Below, piece after piece: positions 1-11,348 of a stretch of 64,000 nucleotides of DNA. Below the pieces are notes generated by a model, which worked only from the letters and a program-made list of their open reading frames with translations, made no database searches and was not told the DNA's origin. The stretch is from Anseranas semipalmata (taxonomy: Eukaryota; Chordata; Aves; Anseriformes; Anseranatidae). The stretch is from NCBI GenBank assembly GCA_013399115.1, contig VXAA01003156.1, positions 1,074,940 through 1,138,939 on the forward strand. Direction: 5' to 3'. The first letter of the stretch is position 1. Each line of letters starts with the position of its first letter. A program made the translations under genes and the position numbers.

Positions 1-104
1 TCCAGCACCTGCCGCTCCTTCTCCAGCCCGGCCGCCTCCAGCTGCTCCTCCTCCGCCAGCATGGCCGGCGTGATCACCGCCGCCTCCGCCGCCTGCTCCC
101 CCAT
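1..104 (-). CDS. First coding exon (partial) of an unidentified gene leaving the window on the left
   Basis: Read on the minus strand, an ATG at 104-102 opens a frame of 34 codons plus two bases that is still open at the window edge. The start context is strong (G at -3 and G at +4). The peptide begins MGEQAAEAAVITPAMLAEEE and continues Glu/Leu-rich (QLEAAGLEKERQVL), which suggests the start of a helical or coiled-coil region. The exon lies inside a CpG island and runs away from it, so this is very probably a true 5' coding exon. I do not recognise the protein. The remaining exons lie outside the window, so neither length nor domain content can be judged. Confidence 0.6.
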   Translation of the reverse strand, partial: MGEQAAEAAVITPAMLAEEEQLEAAGLEKERQVL

Positions 105-211
105 CTCCGCTCCCAGCGGCTCTGCAACGACCACAGGTTACCCCCTGGGCCCGGCCCGCTCCCCCCCTCNGCCGAGCTCCCGCGCGGGACGCCGCGCCGC
201 GCGCTGCCCGC

Positions 212-274
212 CTCGCGAGACCAAAAACCGCGCGCTGCCCAAGGCGCGCGAGAGGTGGCCGAGGTCTCGCGAGA
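212..274. promoter_or_regulatory. Pair of TCTCGCGAGA-type palindromes
   Basis: CTCGCGAGA occurs at 212-220 and the full ten-base palindrome TCTCGCGAGA at 265-274, about 110-160 bases upstream of the minus-strand ATG. This element is known from TATA-less CpG-island promoters of vertebrates, often divergent ones. The motif is seen directly; its function here is inferred. Confidence 0.6.
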
Positions 275-480
275 CGGCTCGCCCCGCCCCTCGCCTGCCC
301 GCACGGAAGCCATTTTGGCTCCTGGCAGGCACCGCCCACGTGAGGGCGCCATTCCCTGCCGCCGTTACTGGGCAGCTGCTGGGCTGAGCGGTGCCTGGGC
401 CTGCCTGTCCCGCCGCAGGGAGGCCTGCAGGGCCTCGTTATCCTGCTTCCCTCTGCCAGCCGGAGCGGCACTGGTACCCG

Positions 481-3370
481 TCCCTGCAGATCTCCAGCTG
501 CAGACGGACATAAAGGCTGATCGATTATCGCCATTAGTGCAAGGATCTAGATGTTTACTTGGGACACTTCTGATTTGTGCCGCGAGAGGGCAGAGGAACG
601 CTTAAAAGCCAAACGAGAGCCGTACTTCCCTCAACTGATGGAAACCCCCCTTTCCCACAACATAGTCTGCATTAAAGTAAATATTTTTGGTGTTGAGAAC
701 ACAAACATTTTAGCTTGACCCGAATAGTACCAGCTGTCAAAACAACTCCGGGCTTATCACATCACCTGAGATCCATTAAAAAAAAATACTGTGCTAATAA
801 TTTCTTGCACCTGACTATCCAATGGGTCACTATGTTAAACTGTCTCCACACACATGGGGACCAGAGCTCCTGGCTCTAAAAAGAGACCTGGCAAGGGAAA
901 GAGGGGGGGAGAAAGAAGCAGCAGAAGAACAAACAAGTCTAGTAACAACTGAGGTGGATGGCATTCTTCTCATTCCCAAAGCCTTAGAGGCTGATTCTGG
1001 ATGTTGTAACGTGGTTTATGGAAAAGTGATTCTGTTTTGCAAGACATAATTTGGAGGCTAGCACGAGGTGGTTCTGCATCGATGAGAGGAAATGTTAACA
1101 GGGAAGAATGTTATTAAGCCCTAATAAAGTTATTTTATTGGCATTGTGGCAATTGAATGCAGCCTTTTTCAAGACTCTATTTCACTTTCAACTATTCTCA
1201 AGACATGACAATAAATAAACAAAGAAAACCTTTATTTTTAAGGTACCTTCCATTCTGTGAGACCTTAGAGTACTTACTAAACTATATAGTTAAAGTAGAA
1301 TAATCACCTAGATGATGACAGAAATGCATCCAAGCTGGAACGTGGTGGTGACTTAAGTGACTCCCAGCACCAGTTCCAGGCAGGCAGCAAGGATGAAGGT
1401 GCCCCTAGAGCTTCAGGAGCACTTGGGAAAATGAAATTGCAAAGATTTTGGCTGGGATGTAAATGTTAACACCTCTGCTTCTTAAAAAAATAAAATAATA
1501 ATAATAAAAAATTATAAGATCTGCTCTGCCCAGAAATAGTGAGGAGGACAATTTACACACCTTATCAAAATAAAAATAAGCCTCTCAGTAAAATACATAA
1601 TACAATCCAGATGTTCCATCTCACTCCTGTATCAATACACATTATGTTGTAATTTCATTAAAACCAGTTTAGAATTGTGAGACAGTGGGACATGCCGCCT
1701 TACATCAGATCATCACCTTAAATCAGACAATTTTGTTTCAACCATTTCCTGCTCTGCCTGACACCTTGCCTGTAACTTGTTTGGGGCAAGAGGATGTGCT
1801 GGTGGGCAGTGGGGCTGTGGCTCATCGTGACCCCCTCCCCTTGCACTGCTCAGCATCATGATTGCCATCCCTTTTTGCAGGGAGAGACTGTGCTAGCGTG
1901 TTGAAATCCTCACTCTCGCTCCCACCACCACCATGGCTGCATCCATCCCTGGCCCAGGAATCCCTGCTGTGGGCTGCAGCAGGAGAGCAGCTCTGTTAGA
2001 TTCTAGGGGAGTATTCTGTGTTCAACTAGTTGTTACATAGGGCTGGAATATTGTTTTCCCTGTGTATCAGTAAAAGTCATCAGAAATAAATGACAAAATG
2101 GTGATTAATCAGACATCGCTTTGGTGACATTCAGATATCCTATACCTATGAAAGTAAAGTAGTGAAAGACTCTTTGTAAAGAATGCCTTTCAATAAACTA
2201 TCCCAGGCAAATGCTATGAGATCTGTCGGTTGTGTCTGGAGCCTGTTGGACACATACTGTCATCTGTTTTTAACCTCCCACAGACAGACACTTACCAGAG
2301 GAGTATGCAAAAGATTCATGTCCAGTCTTGCAGATGAGGGCACTTATCCTGGCTTAGCACACGCGAGTAAGGTGATGCCAACAAACATCCTCCTTCAGAC
2401 CCAGCTGTCATTGTGGAATGAGTTAGTGCTCCTGGTCACTGCTCCCCTCCAACCACTCCTGAGACTGAGACTTTAATATTTGGTATTAATGGTCTGAACT
2501 AATGAGGAGAATATGGGAGTGTTTACATAAAATGTTCATGTGGCAGACTCTTACAGGGTGGGAATAGGGTTACTTCCATCAGCAAAGGATGTTAAATGGG
2601 CAGAGCTGGTAGCACCTTCCATAAGTGCGGCAGGATCCAGAAAATGGTGTGTCTCTGTGGCATAGATCTCCATTCACTGTATAGCCCAGGCAAAGAGCTT
2701 GTAACTTGTAACTTCTATCCAGAAGAAATTTTTTTTATCTCAGTATTTGGTGACTTGTTACTGCAGTGCAGAAAGTTGCTGGTCCATCGCCTTTTGTTTT
2801 GGAAGATGAAAGTCCCTTGTAACACACCTGGACATTTATACAGTGTAATGCAAGGTGCAGAGAAAGATGAAGCTAGAGACACAGAGGGGGCTGGGGGAAA
2901 TTACAGTGCAAGAGAGCAGATAAGAGTTAGAAAAATGCAGATTGTAAACAAAGACGGTTCTGTTCTGAGGTCAGCCAAGTGGCTGCCGCTAAGACACAGT
3001 AACCCTGGGCTGTCACCTTTGAAATTTACTTGTCACTCTGGTATGCAACACAAGAATGCGTGTTCTTTCATCATGCTCTGTGCCTACACAGGTTTCCTAA
3101 CAAATTTATTCAAAACTGTAAAAGCAGTGCCTTGTACTAATTGCCCTGTCTGCTGAAGGACCAAAGAGGAAGCTGGGACTTTGAAATAAGATGTTTTTCT
3201 CTAGATGAGAAGTGAGAAATACAGATTCAGGATATTTGTCTTACCCATTCACAATATATGTACAAGGCTTGCCTACTCCTGAACGCGTGAGAAAGTCTCC
3301 AAAGCACTGTGGGACCTTCATACTGGCAGATAGCAGTGGCATCCCTTAGGTTTGCTCACTGATCTTCAAA
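481..3370. other. Intergenic DNA, no gene recognised
   Basis: AT-richer sequence without a convincing coding frame. It contains several AATAAA hexamers (for example 1123-1128) and a short AAT-rich run near 1490-1510. The open frames at 2183-2476 and 2596-3156 have no family resemblance and no splice support. Confidence 0.5.
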
Positions 3371-3515
3371 TTTTTTTTCTTTTCTTTTCTTTTCTTTTCT
3401 TTTCTTTTCTTTTCTTTTCTTTTCTTTTCTTTTCTTTTCTTTTCTTTTCTTTTCTTTTCTTTTCTTTTCTTTTCTTTTCTTTTCTTTTCTTTTCTTTTCT
3501 TTTCTTTTCTTTTCT

Positions 3516-3544
<29 letters not shown>
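3371..3544. repeat. (CTTTT)n / (CTTT)n microsatellite
   Basis: An uninterrupted pyrimidine tract: about 28 copies of a TTTTC pentamer, then about six copies of a TTTC tetramer at the right end. Pure polypyrimidine arrays like this are length-polymorphic and can form triplex DNA. The open frames that cross it are artefacts of the repeat. Confidence 0.97.
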
Positions 3545-3546
<2 letters not shown>

Positions 3547-6500
3547 TCAAGAATCAATGCTGCTAACTTGCAGCAGCAGCAGCCAAGACACCCTGGTTGC
3601 TCTTCCTGATAGTAGCAACCCGTACTTGCTATGGCTAAGAGAAATACTGTAGCAGGAGCCTCTTCCACATCCACAAGCACAATTTTTAGGCAGTCAAAAA
3701 TTTCAGAGGTCATTGGGATTAGTGGATTAGCAAGTTTAACTAAATTCCCTTTAATTTAGAGTTAAACATTCAGGTGGGAGTCGTATAGGAAAAAAGCACT
3801 AAAGTGATCTGGGCGCTCAGAAGTCAACCAATGTACTATATATACAGTAACGCTAGGTGGCTTCACAGCCTCCGAGAAGGTGCTCTTGCCCTCAAGTTCA
3901 GTTATGTAGCCTGTGGGCCTGAAACATATAAGGTAAGATGGGTTGATCACTGAAGCAGGAGTATGTTTGTGTGCCAGCCCCTCTGCAGTAGTAAGCAATC
4001 AAGTTCTCCTCTGAGCTGGCAGCCAGGGCTGCAGGGTATGGGAATGGCGTTTGCTGATGGCTGGACTGAAACATCCCACCAAGTGACAGGAATATTATGC
4101 TGCAGTGAAGCAGCCTTCCTCCAGATTTGCTCCATCTCCATCAGCAGGAGCTGAACCACAGGTGAAGCAGCTCCTGGGACACCCATTTCCAACCTGGCCT
4201 TTTGACTAACCTGAAATCCCCATAACTGCAGAGAAAAGGGTGGGGTGTACAGAGGGAGGCAGAAACCTCTATGGGCAAGCCAGCTTTAATCAGATATGTT
4301 TGTTTGTTTACAAAGACATCTAAATAACACCACCCACTGTTCTGTACATCAACATCCCAAGGTTTTTCTGCATACAGCTCTCAGTTTTCTAGCTCCTGCT
4401 GCAGCATGCAGCCCAGACAAGCCAGAACAGGATTAAGGTTGTCAGGGATAAGGATTGATAGTGTAATTCAGCAGGTAAGCAGATCTCTTGGGGGCCAGGA
4501 CCCTTCCTCAAAAAGCTGCTGCAAAAGTGGCAAAAAAAATCACCACATTCATCTGACTGTTACAGCCAGCTCTTAGCCTGGTGTTTGAATACAAGACCTT
4601 TTATTTGTACATTGCTTAAAAGATTGCTGTGTTCACTATGATTAAGTCTGGATGTTACAGCACTTTCACTTGTAACTGAGAATATGACGTCTGCTAAGAA
4701 ATGACAGTTTTATCCAGCTCATCTCCTGGTCCAAATCTTTCAAGTATAAGCTGTGCCAGCAATGCATTTCCTGACTTATGTTCAGGTAACTGTAACAAAA
4801 TCCTCTCCTAGTTTCTCTGACCATAACTGCCTGCCTCTGCAATGATTTGTGGCTGTGCATTCAGACAGGCACCAACTTCATATACGATGGTATGAGAAGC
4901 AGAAGTTATCACAATAACCTTCTGCTCCAAAACTCCAGGCTGCTCTTACTTGATGTGAACACATACTAGGATCAGAGCTTATAGCTTCATTTCAAGTCAT
5001 CCCATGAGGGCAAGGTGGCTCCAAACCCTTGAAAGCATCCAACCTGGTTGGTCCCTAAACCACCTTGTTGCTTCTGGCTGTCAGAAATGAAAACATTACA
5101 GGTGAGGCAGAGAGGGAGAGCACAGAATTGCTGCTGCACTGCAGCTTGCTGCTGGTGAAGTGTGAGGGTCACTGTGTGGCTGACTGCATCCTGTGATCTG
5201 TGGGGAGATTGCAGGCTGTTTCTAAGGGATCAGGAAAAGTGATCACAAGGTGCGACTGTGCAGTTGCTGCACAGCAACTCACAGAGGTTCAGAGAGAGCC
5301 CTCTTCTATGTTCAAACATGCCAGCCCCCTGCTTCTCCTCGTGGTCTGAGTCAACTCTGACCAGGAATTATTACATTTTTGAGCTGTCACATGAGACAAT
5401 GACCTCTAAGTCATGCTAAGGGAAAACTCTTGTGAAATGTTTGCTGTCAAGCAAAGGGAGAACACAAACATCTGTAAGCTAAATGTACCAAACATGCAGG
5501 TTGAGAGCTTAGTACAGGCTGAGAGCACAGAAAGAGGAGACACACATTTGCAGGCAAACATGAGCACTGACAGCATGCAGGAGTATGTTCCAAACACCAT
5601 CCATCCGTGGGTAGTAAACCAGTTTCTTCTTTTGTGGCTTTTGATCACTGTGATTCAGTCCCATTGCATGACAGCTGGTTTGCATGAGATGATTGGTCTT
5701 GTTCTTTTGTAACTCCTTCAGAAGTGGGCTAGTATACAAGCTTTATCACCAGGAAAATGTTCTCTACCCATTCAATTGTCATTACAAACAGCAGGAAATG
5801 CTGCATTATTAGTAAGACCATGGTTTAACCCTGCAGTAAGGAGGACCAGATTCCCATTCATATCACCCTTTGAACCACACCACAGTCATGGTGGAAAGGG
5901 ACCTTTCAGTGCCATTGAGAACCTTTTTCTAGGGCACAGACAAAACCTTCTTTACTAGGCTTAGACTGTCTTCAGGGGAATCTACATTGTATATGGTTTG
6001 CCTGCAACTGTACTTATAAATGTAATTTACTTACATTTTGTAACATAGGACACAAAATTCACTTCGTTCACAGCATGCAGACAGTAAATGGAAGTTACTA
6101 TCTCATTTGAAATCCCATTCCTTCTGATTCCTCCCTACTCAGTTTTTTGATGAGTCAGAAGGGGCTTGCACCCTGCAAGAGCACATTGACCTCCCGCAGC
6201 AGGAGGAGACATACACAGAGCCAGTCTCCAGCCTATTAAGTCTACCGGGTGCCAGAGCTGTGGGATCAGGGAGCCACAAATGGCTCCTGCAACCTGGGTG
6301 GAGTGGAGAGCCCAGCCCGTAGTGTATGCTTTTAGCATATCTTCAGAGAAATGAAACTCCCTTCCCTCACACTCACCACAGCACAAAGGCATTTTTGAAT
6401 CCTACAAAAGGCATGCCAAAAAGCAAATTTCTTGCCAGCAATAAAGAAAATGAGGAATGTGATGTAGCTGGTCTGTTGGGCTCAAAGGGGGAGATGATTA

Positions 6501-8775
6501 ATCACCAGCGAGGGAGTATGACTGTAGAGGGCAAGTCAGCGTCTCTGGGTATTTTGTTTTTCCTCCCCTCATCTCTTTCTCCTTTTAAAATGAATTTTAA
6601 GGGATTGTTTACAGTAGAGTCCCCTCTGCATGCTTTGGCATCTTGTCTGAAGTCAGCAAGTCCCATATCTCTGCCAGCATTCAGAAAACACCGGTCTGGA
6701 AGACAGAGCCTTCCTTGCAGACAAACCAAGGCGTGCAGTGGTTCAGGAATAGCTGTAGGTGAGGCCTTGGAGAGGGCTGAGATGGCCAGCAAAACATCCA
6801 GGGACAGCAGCAGGAAGTCCCAGCCTCAGTCAACCTACTGAATGTTTTGCCATGTCAGTGCATATCCTGTTCTCCCCAAATTTCTGGCAAAATTCCCAGG
6901 ACTTCACCCCAGAGATTTTCTGCACCTCTAGACTCTGCCGTTCACGAAAGCTTCTGCTTTGATCCAGTTGGACTGCACAGCCCAAGAATGAATGACTCGA
7001 CATAACTGGATGAGCAGAAGACAAGCCATGATAAGTAGCAGCCCAGTGACGCTCTTCTTTTTAACACCCAAGTCACACAAAGCATTACAGTACTGTACAG
7101 TCTATACATGGAAACAAACACGGGATAAGCTACAGGACCTGTGATGATGGAGATATTGCCCTTGGATTTAAATATAAATCTGTAGGTTTCATGCAATTAC
7201 AGTTTCTAAGGGTCACATAGTATTCACTGAATAATAGAGATGTTAATATTTGTGTCCAGACCAAATTCCACCTCAGATCACTTCCTGCCCTATAGTTTCA
7301 GCCGGATACATTGTTTTTCATTTTGTCTCAAACTCATGACAGGGAGTGAGGCATTTCCTTTAATGTTGTTACACTGAGACCAAGATCTACCTAATTTATA
7401 AAGCATTCCAGATTCATGAGGAATGGGAAGCACTATATAGGTGTGAAAGTGCAGCCTTTCCCACTTTCTTTTACGTAAGAGAAGGGACAGAACCCACTGG
7501 GAATCCACTTCTCTCAGAAGATTTTATGCTGTGGTCTTTATCCTGAAAAGGCAGAAATACTAACAAAGACAGTGTTTTTCATCTGAAGGAAGGTAGTATT
7601 CGTAGGTAGTTTTGAGAAAAAGTGTATCTACAGCCGCCTCTCTTGTACAAACCCCTGTTTAACCTCTGTGCTGGCTACATAAGCAGAGCTCCCACAAGGA
7701 CTTACAGATGCATCTAACTAATATGGACCTCGCAGAATGGAGTGATGCTAGGTAAGAGATGGTCCACTACAGATCAAGTGAACTCACTCACTGTGGGGCG
7801 ATGCTGTAGCATCCTAGAGTGCTGTGCAATGTAACACAGGTCCCTGGGGGCTAGCACTGACCTTTCTCTTTTCCTGAAACACCAAATATTGGCCCTAGGA
7901 CCTAAGCAGGAATCACCGGGAGCTGCTAACATGGAGACACTACTGTTCAAGTCATACAAGCACAGATCGTTGGTTGTTACAGTACTCTGCTCATGTGGAA
8001 ACAACCCAGGATCAGTAAATCTGGCTTGCAGCAAAAAGCCAAAGAAATCTGAGCATTGTGGACTAACATAAATAGGTGCCAGACAGGAGGGCTTAGGACA
8101 TATTGTACAGACTATTTGTAAAGACACGTTCCTGGCGTTCTGAGTCCATAAATAATGTTTGCTAAAAGGTATTAGGTGCCTTCCCCAAGGGCTGCCAGAA
8201 AAAAGAAAGAAGCAGACCAGAAGGAGCTTAGGCACATTCCAGTTTGGGGAGGAGAAAGAGGCTGCAAAGACATCTCTAGCAGACTTATTACGGTACCTTC
8301 ATGATATGTTTGTCTTTTCTTACCCAGAGGGCAGGGGCGGGGGAAGTACGAATCCTCGCTCTGACAATGGTAGGGTTGAACACTGTATGGGTACAGACAG
8401 CACTCCCTTCTGTTTGAGCCACTCCTGCAAAGGTGTCTTGAGCTGGACTGACAGCAGCCAGAGGGGGTTTTGGCAGCTGCTCATATCCCAGGGAAGTGAC
8501 AGGTATGTGAACCTGTCACATCGAACCCTGGAGAAAAGCAGGAGGAACGAGGAAAGTGTTTGGATCTGTGCAAACAAATCTTTTCCTGCTCCATCCTTAT
8601 TTACAAAGTTGATCCAGGGCAAAGCATCACCCCTTCAACCCAAACAAAGAAGCGCTATGCAGAGAGCACCGCAAGTCTGCCAATGTTCCCACTGTGATCC
8701 TGCATGGGCCTCGAAGCACTCACAGAGAAAAGAAATGGATCTCAACAATAAAGGAAAGTTATCTTTGCCTTATCA
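3545..8775. other. Intergenic or intronic DNA, no gene recognised
   Basis: No exon with family resemblance and clear splice sites was found on either strand. Short open frames are scattered and look random. If the minus-strand peptides to the right are real exons, part of this region could be their 3' flank. Confidence 0.45.
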
Positions 8776-9027
8776 TCATCTGCGCAGAAACTCCCGTGAA
8801 AACTTAGCAAACTCCCACTGCTGTTCCCCAAATGCCTGTGCCTCAGGCCCAGGCTCATTTACCCGTTTAATCCTGTGCAGGAGATCCAAGATCAAAGTTG
8901 GTGGGACTTGGTTTTGTTGCAGCTGTTCCCAGCACCATCCCTGGAATTTGGACAGCCGCTGGTTTGCATTCCTCAGCCGTGGGGTAGACAGATCTGACAC
9001 TTCAGTGTTAACCCCTGGGTTTGGCAT
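8776..9027 (-). CDS. Candidate coding exon of an unidentified minus-strand gene
   Basis: A minus-strand frame of 83 residues runs from an ATG at 9027 to a TGA at 8776. Its composition is protein-like: FQGWCWEQLQQNQVPPTLIL is followed by DLLHRIKRVNEPGPEAQAFG and then a basic end, FSREFLRR. A splice donor (AACGG|gtaaat) also lies inside the frame after HRIKR, so the exon could end there. No strong pyrimidine-rich acceptor is visible upstream, and the opposite strand is open over the same bases. I do not recognise the family. It may be a real terminal exon, an exon of a gene whose other exons I missed, or a relic. Confidence 0.3.
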   Translation of the reverse strand: MPNPGVNTEVSDLSTPRLRNANQRLSKFQGWCWEQLQQNQVPPTLILDLLHRIKRVNEPGPEAQAFGEQQWEFAKFSREFLRR

Positions 9028-11120
9028 GGATTATGAACTAGAGTCTGCCTCCTGAAAACTCCCCTGCTCTGTGGAAGACAACACACCTTCACTGTGGTAC
9101 CTTGGGTGGCTACATGGTTAAATGGCATCTGGCCCATGGGTAGCAACATTTTAGTGCCAAAGGAAGTGATCCCTACACAATCGGGGATCTTCTGAAATGG
9201 AAGGTGATCTATAACTGCCCATTATATTATCCCCAGGAGAGGGGGAAGAGAATTGAAAACATCAAATATTTACTGGAAAAAAAAACAAGAGCAGCCCTGT
9301 ATTTAATCAAAATGTTTTGTTTTGTTCCGTTTGTAATCATTTCCATCCAATGAACAAATATTTTAGCAATGAAATGACAGTTCCCTTCCACAGGCAAACA
9401 AAATAAGAACTCATGTCAGCTCGCCTACAATGCCACAGTGAAGGTGACATATTTTTAATGCTGTGTTGAAATTTTCTTTACTTGTATTCCAGTAATACTA
9501 AAGGCATCAATTTAGGTTTAACAATCTATTGTGTTCAGTACTGGAGGGTTTTGTTAGGGTGGTGGTGGGAAAACCAACCATTTGTGGGAAAGAAGCTGAA
9601 GTGACACTTCATCTTCCCCTGAAGTCCGTGAGAATATGACTGAATATGCCCACAGGACTCCGACTGAGGCAGCGGTTCCTAGCAGATGAATGCCAACCTG
9701 AGATCCCAGGGGAGTTATTTCTGTTGCCAGCTATGCTGGTACCCTGCATTTTTAATTGGAAACACTCCATTTCAACTGCTGGAAAGAGAGAAACAGGAGA
9801 AAAAAAATATATATTCCTGTACAGGACTTGCTCCTACACTCAAAGGACAACCACAGAATTGAGGCAATGAATTGCAGGTAGCTCTGTTCTAGTTTATGGT
9901 AACTCTGTTTTAGTTTGTGGAGACTTCATGGCAGCCAAAGGCTCTCCATATGTTTTCTTTAATTATCACGTGTCCCTAATGCAGATTTCCTACAACACCT
10001 GACTCCCCCCCCCTCCCTGTGCCTCGGGTACCTGAGCCCTGTATTCCCCCAGGGAAAAAAAAAAAAAAAAAAAAAAGGAAATAACTGTCGAGATTTCCTC
10101 TGCAAAAAACACTGAGATCTACTGGTGAAACAAGGCTCACCATTTTCATATACTGGGATATTCCTCCTCTCTTCGCTCCCCTGAGCTCTCTTAGGCAGCC
10201 ATCAGCAATCACAGTTGCATTTTCCTGGCCAGAAGGGGCCAACCATTTTCTCTCTGGTACCAGCTGACTTCAGTGTCCAAGTGAGAAGGGAGATGTAATT
10301 CATATGCATCTCCTCTTGCTTTGATGTGATTCTTTACCCAAGACCATCACATGGGTTTCTGCACCACCTTGGTGTAAACCCTGCTTCCTGGTGCTGTCTC
10401 TGCACCTCACCCATCCACCCAAACACAATTTTCGTGCCCTCTAGCAACAGGTACTCTGTGGAGGAGTCAGCGTCTGCCAACTGTGGTTTAATACTAATTA
10501 ATGCAGGCTCCTCGCCATATTCTCCTCCAGCTCACAACAACAGCACACTGATCACACACATCTCTTTCACTGGCACATCTTATGACCCCAAGATCAAACT
10601 ATCTCACTGAAATCCAGCTGCAGTACAAACAGAGTTCACCTGCCTTTTGCCAAGTGACGTGACAGTGTCAGCACGTCCTGGAAGAGCAGGAGTTTCTGCT
10701 GAAGACAGGGAGACAGACACAGGTGCATAACTAGCAATTTGAAGTGCCTCTCAGACAGGTGTGGCATCTGGGGACCCCGTGTTATATTGACTTAAACCCT
10801 TGCAATCCTTCATAGCATTGCTAGCATGCGTGGTGATGGGAAAGCAGCATCTGGTTTGGGGAAAAGGAGGAGGGTTTTGAAGAGCCAAAAGCTCTTTAAA
10901 CCACCTGGGAACACCCCCTGGGAAGCAACACTGCAAAGATCAGGAGACTTGTTTGCTGGCTGGTTGGATGGAGCGAGAACAGGGGTGCAATGCTCTCCCT
11001 TGCAGGAGGCCAGCACCCAGACAGTGAGGGAGGGGGGGTTACTCCTTTTTTGTAAGGAGAAACTGGGCTGGCCGCAGCCCACTTGGTAGACCAGATTTTC
11101 AACCAAATACCAGGGTGAAA
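9028..11120. other. Non-coding stretch with a poly(A) tract
   Basis: No gene recognised. An uninterrupted run of 22 A lies at 10055-10076, preceded by a C-rich tract near 10007-10017. No target-site duplication or retroposon body was recognised next to it. Confidence 0.45.
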
Positions 11121-11348
11121 TCACAACTTTTGTCTGAGATATTCAGACCTGCTGATACCAAACATCACATTACTCATCAAGAGCTCCACCTCGTCCTCCC
11201 TTCGGGTACTGCTGACATCGTGAAATCCTTCCGCACCGCAGTTCTTTCCACATAGTATTTTCTGTGCCAGCAATGAAATCTGGCCTGGGAGGCCAGGAAA
11301 TCTACAGAGCGCCATCCTTCTCATACTTTCAGCTAAACGTATGATGGC
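11121..11348 (-). CDS. Candidate terminal coding exon of an unidentified minus-strand gene
   Basis: On the minus strand a very good acceptor (pyrimidine-rich, ending atttttttgcag) is followed at 11348 by a frame of 75 residues that ends with TGA at 11121. The peptide starts AIIRLAESMRRMALCRFPGL, has a Cys-containing middle (KILCGKNCGAEGFHDVSS) and ends FGISRSEYLRQKL. A possible donor (ATCAGCAG|gtctga) near the end would shorten it. The acceptor and composition support a true exon. The peptide matches no family I know, and no confident upstream exon was joined to it. It may belong to the same gene as the frame at 8776-9027. Confidence 0.4.
   Translation of the reverse strand, partial: AIIRLAESMRRMALCRFPGLPGQISLLAQKILCGKNCGAEGFHDVSSTRREDEVELLMSNVMFGISRSEYLRQKL

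Larger units (their letters stand above)
1..480. promoter_or_regulatory. CpG-island promoter
   Basis: The first roughly 480 bases are strongly GC- and CpG-rich compared with the AT-richer sequence that follows. The island contains the start codon of the minus-strand gene, two palindromic CTCGCGAGA elements, a CACGTG E-box near 337-342 and GCCAT motifs of YY1 type near 307 and 348. No TATA box was seen. This is the usual composition of a housekeeping, possibly bidirectional, promoter. No convincing plus-strand first exon was found, so bidirectionality is only a possibility. One ambiguous base lies at 170. Confidence 0.7.

Noticed and set aside
3352..3713. Open frames across the CTTTT array on both strands
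   Set aside because: Repeats of five bases without stop codons; pure low-complexity artefact.
8159..9055. 298-codon plus-strand open frame
   Set aside because: Long, but the residue mix is random, no family is recognised, and no promoter or splice context fits; part of it lies opposite the better minus-strand candidate.
10055..10076. A22 tract as the tail of a processed pseudogene
   Set aside because: No recognisable coding body or target-site duplication next to it.
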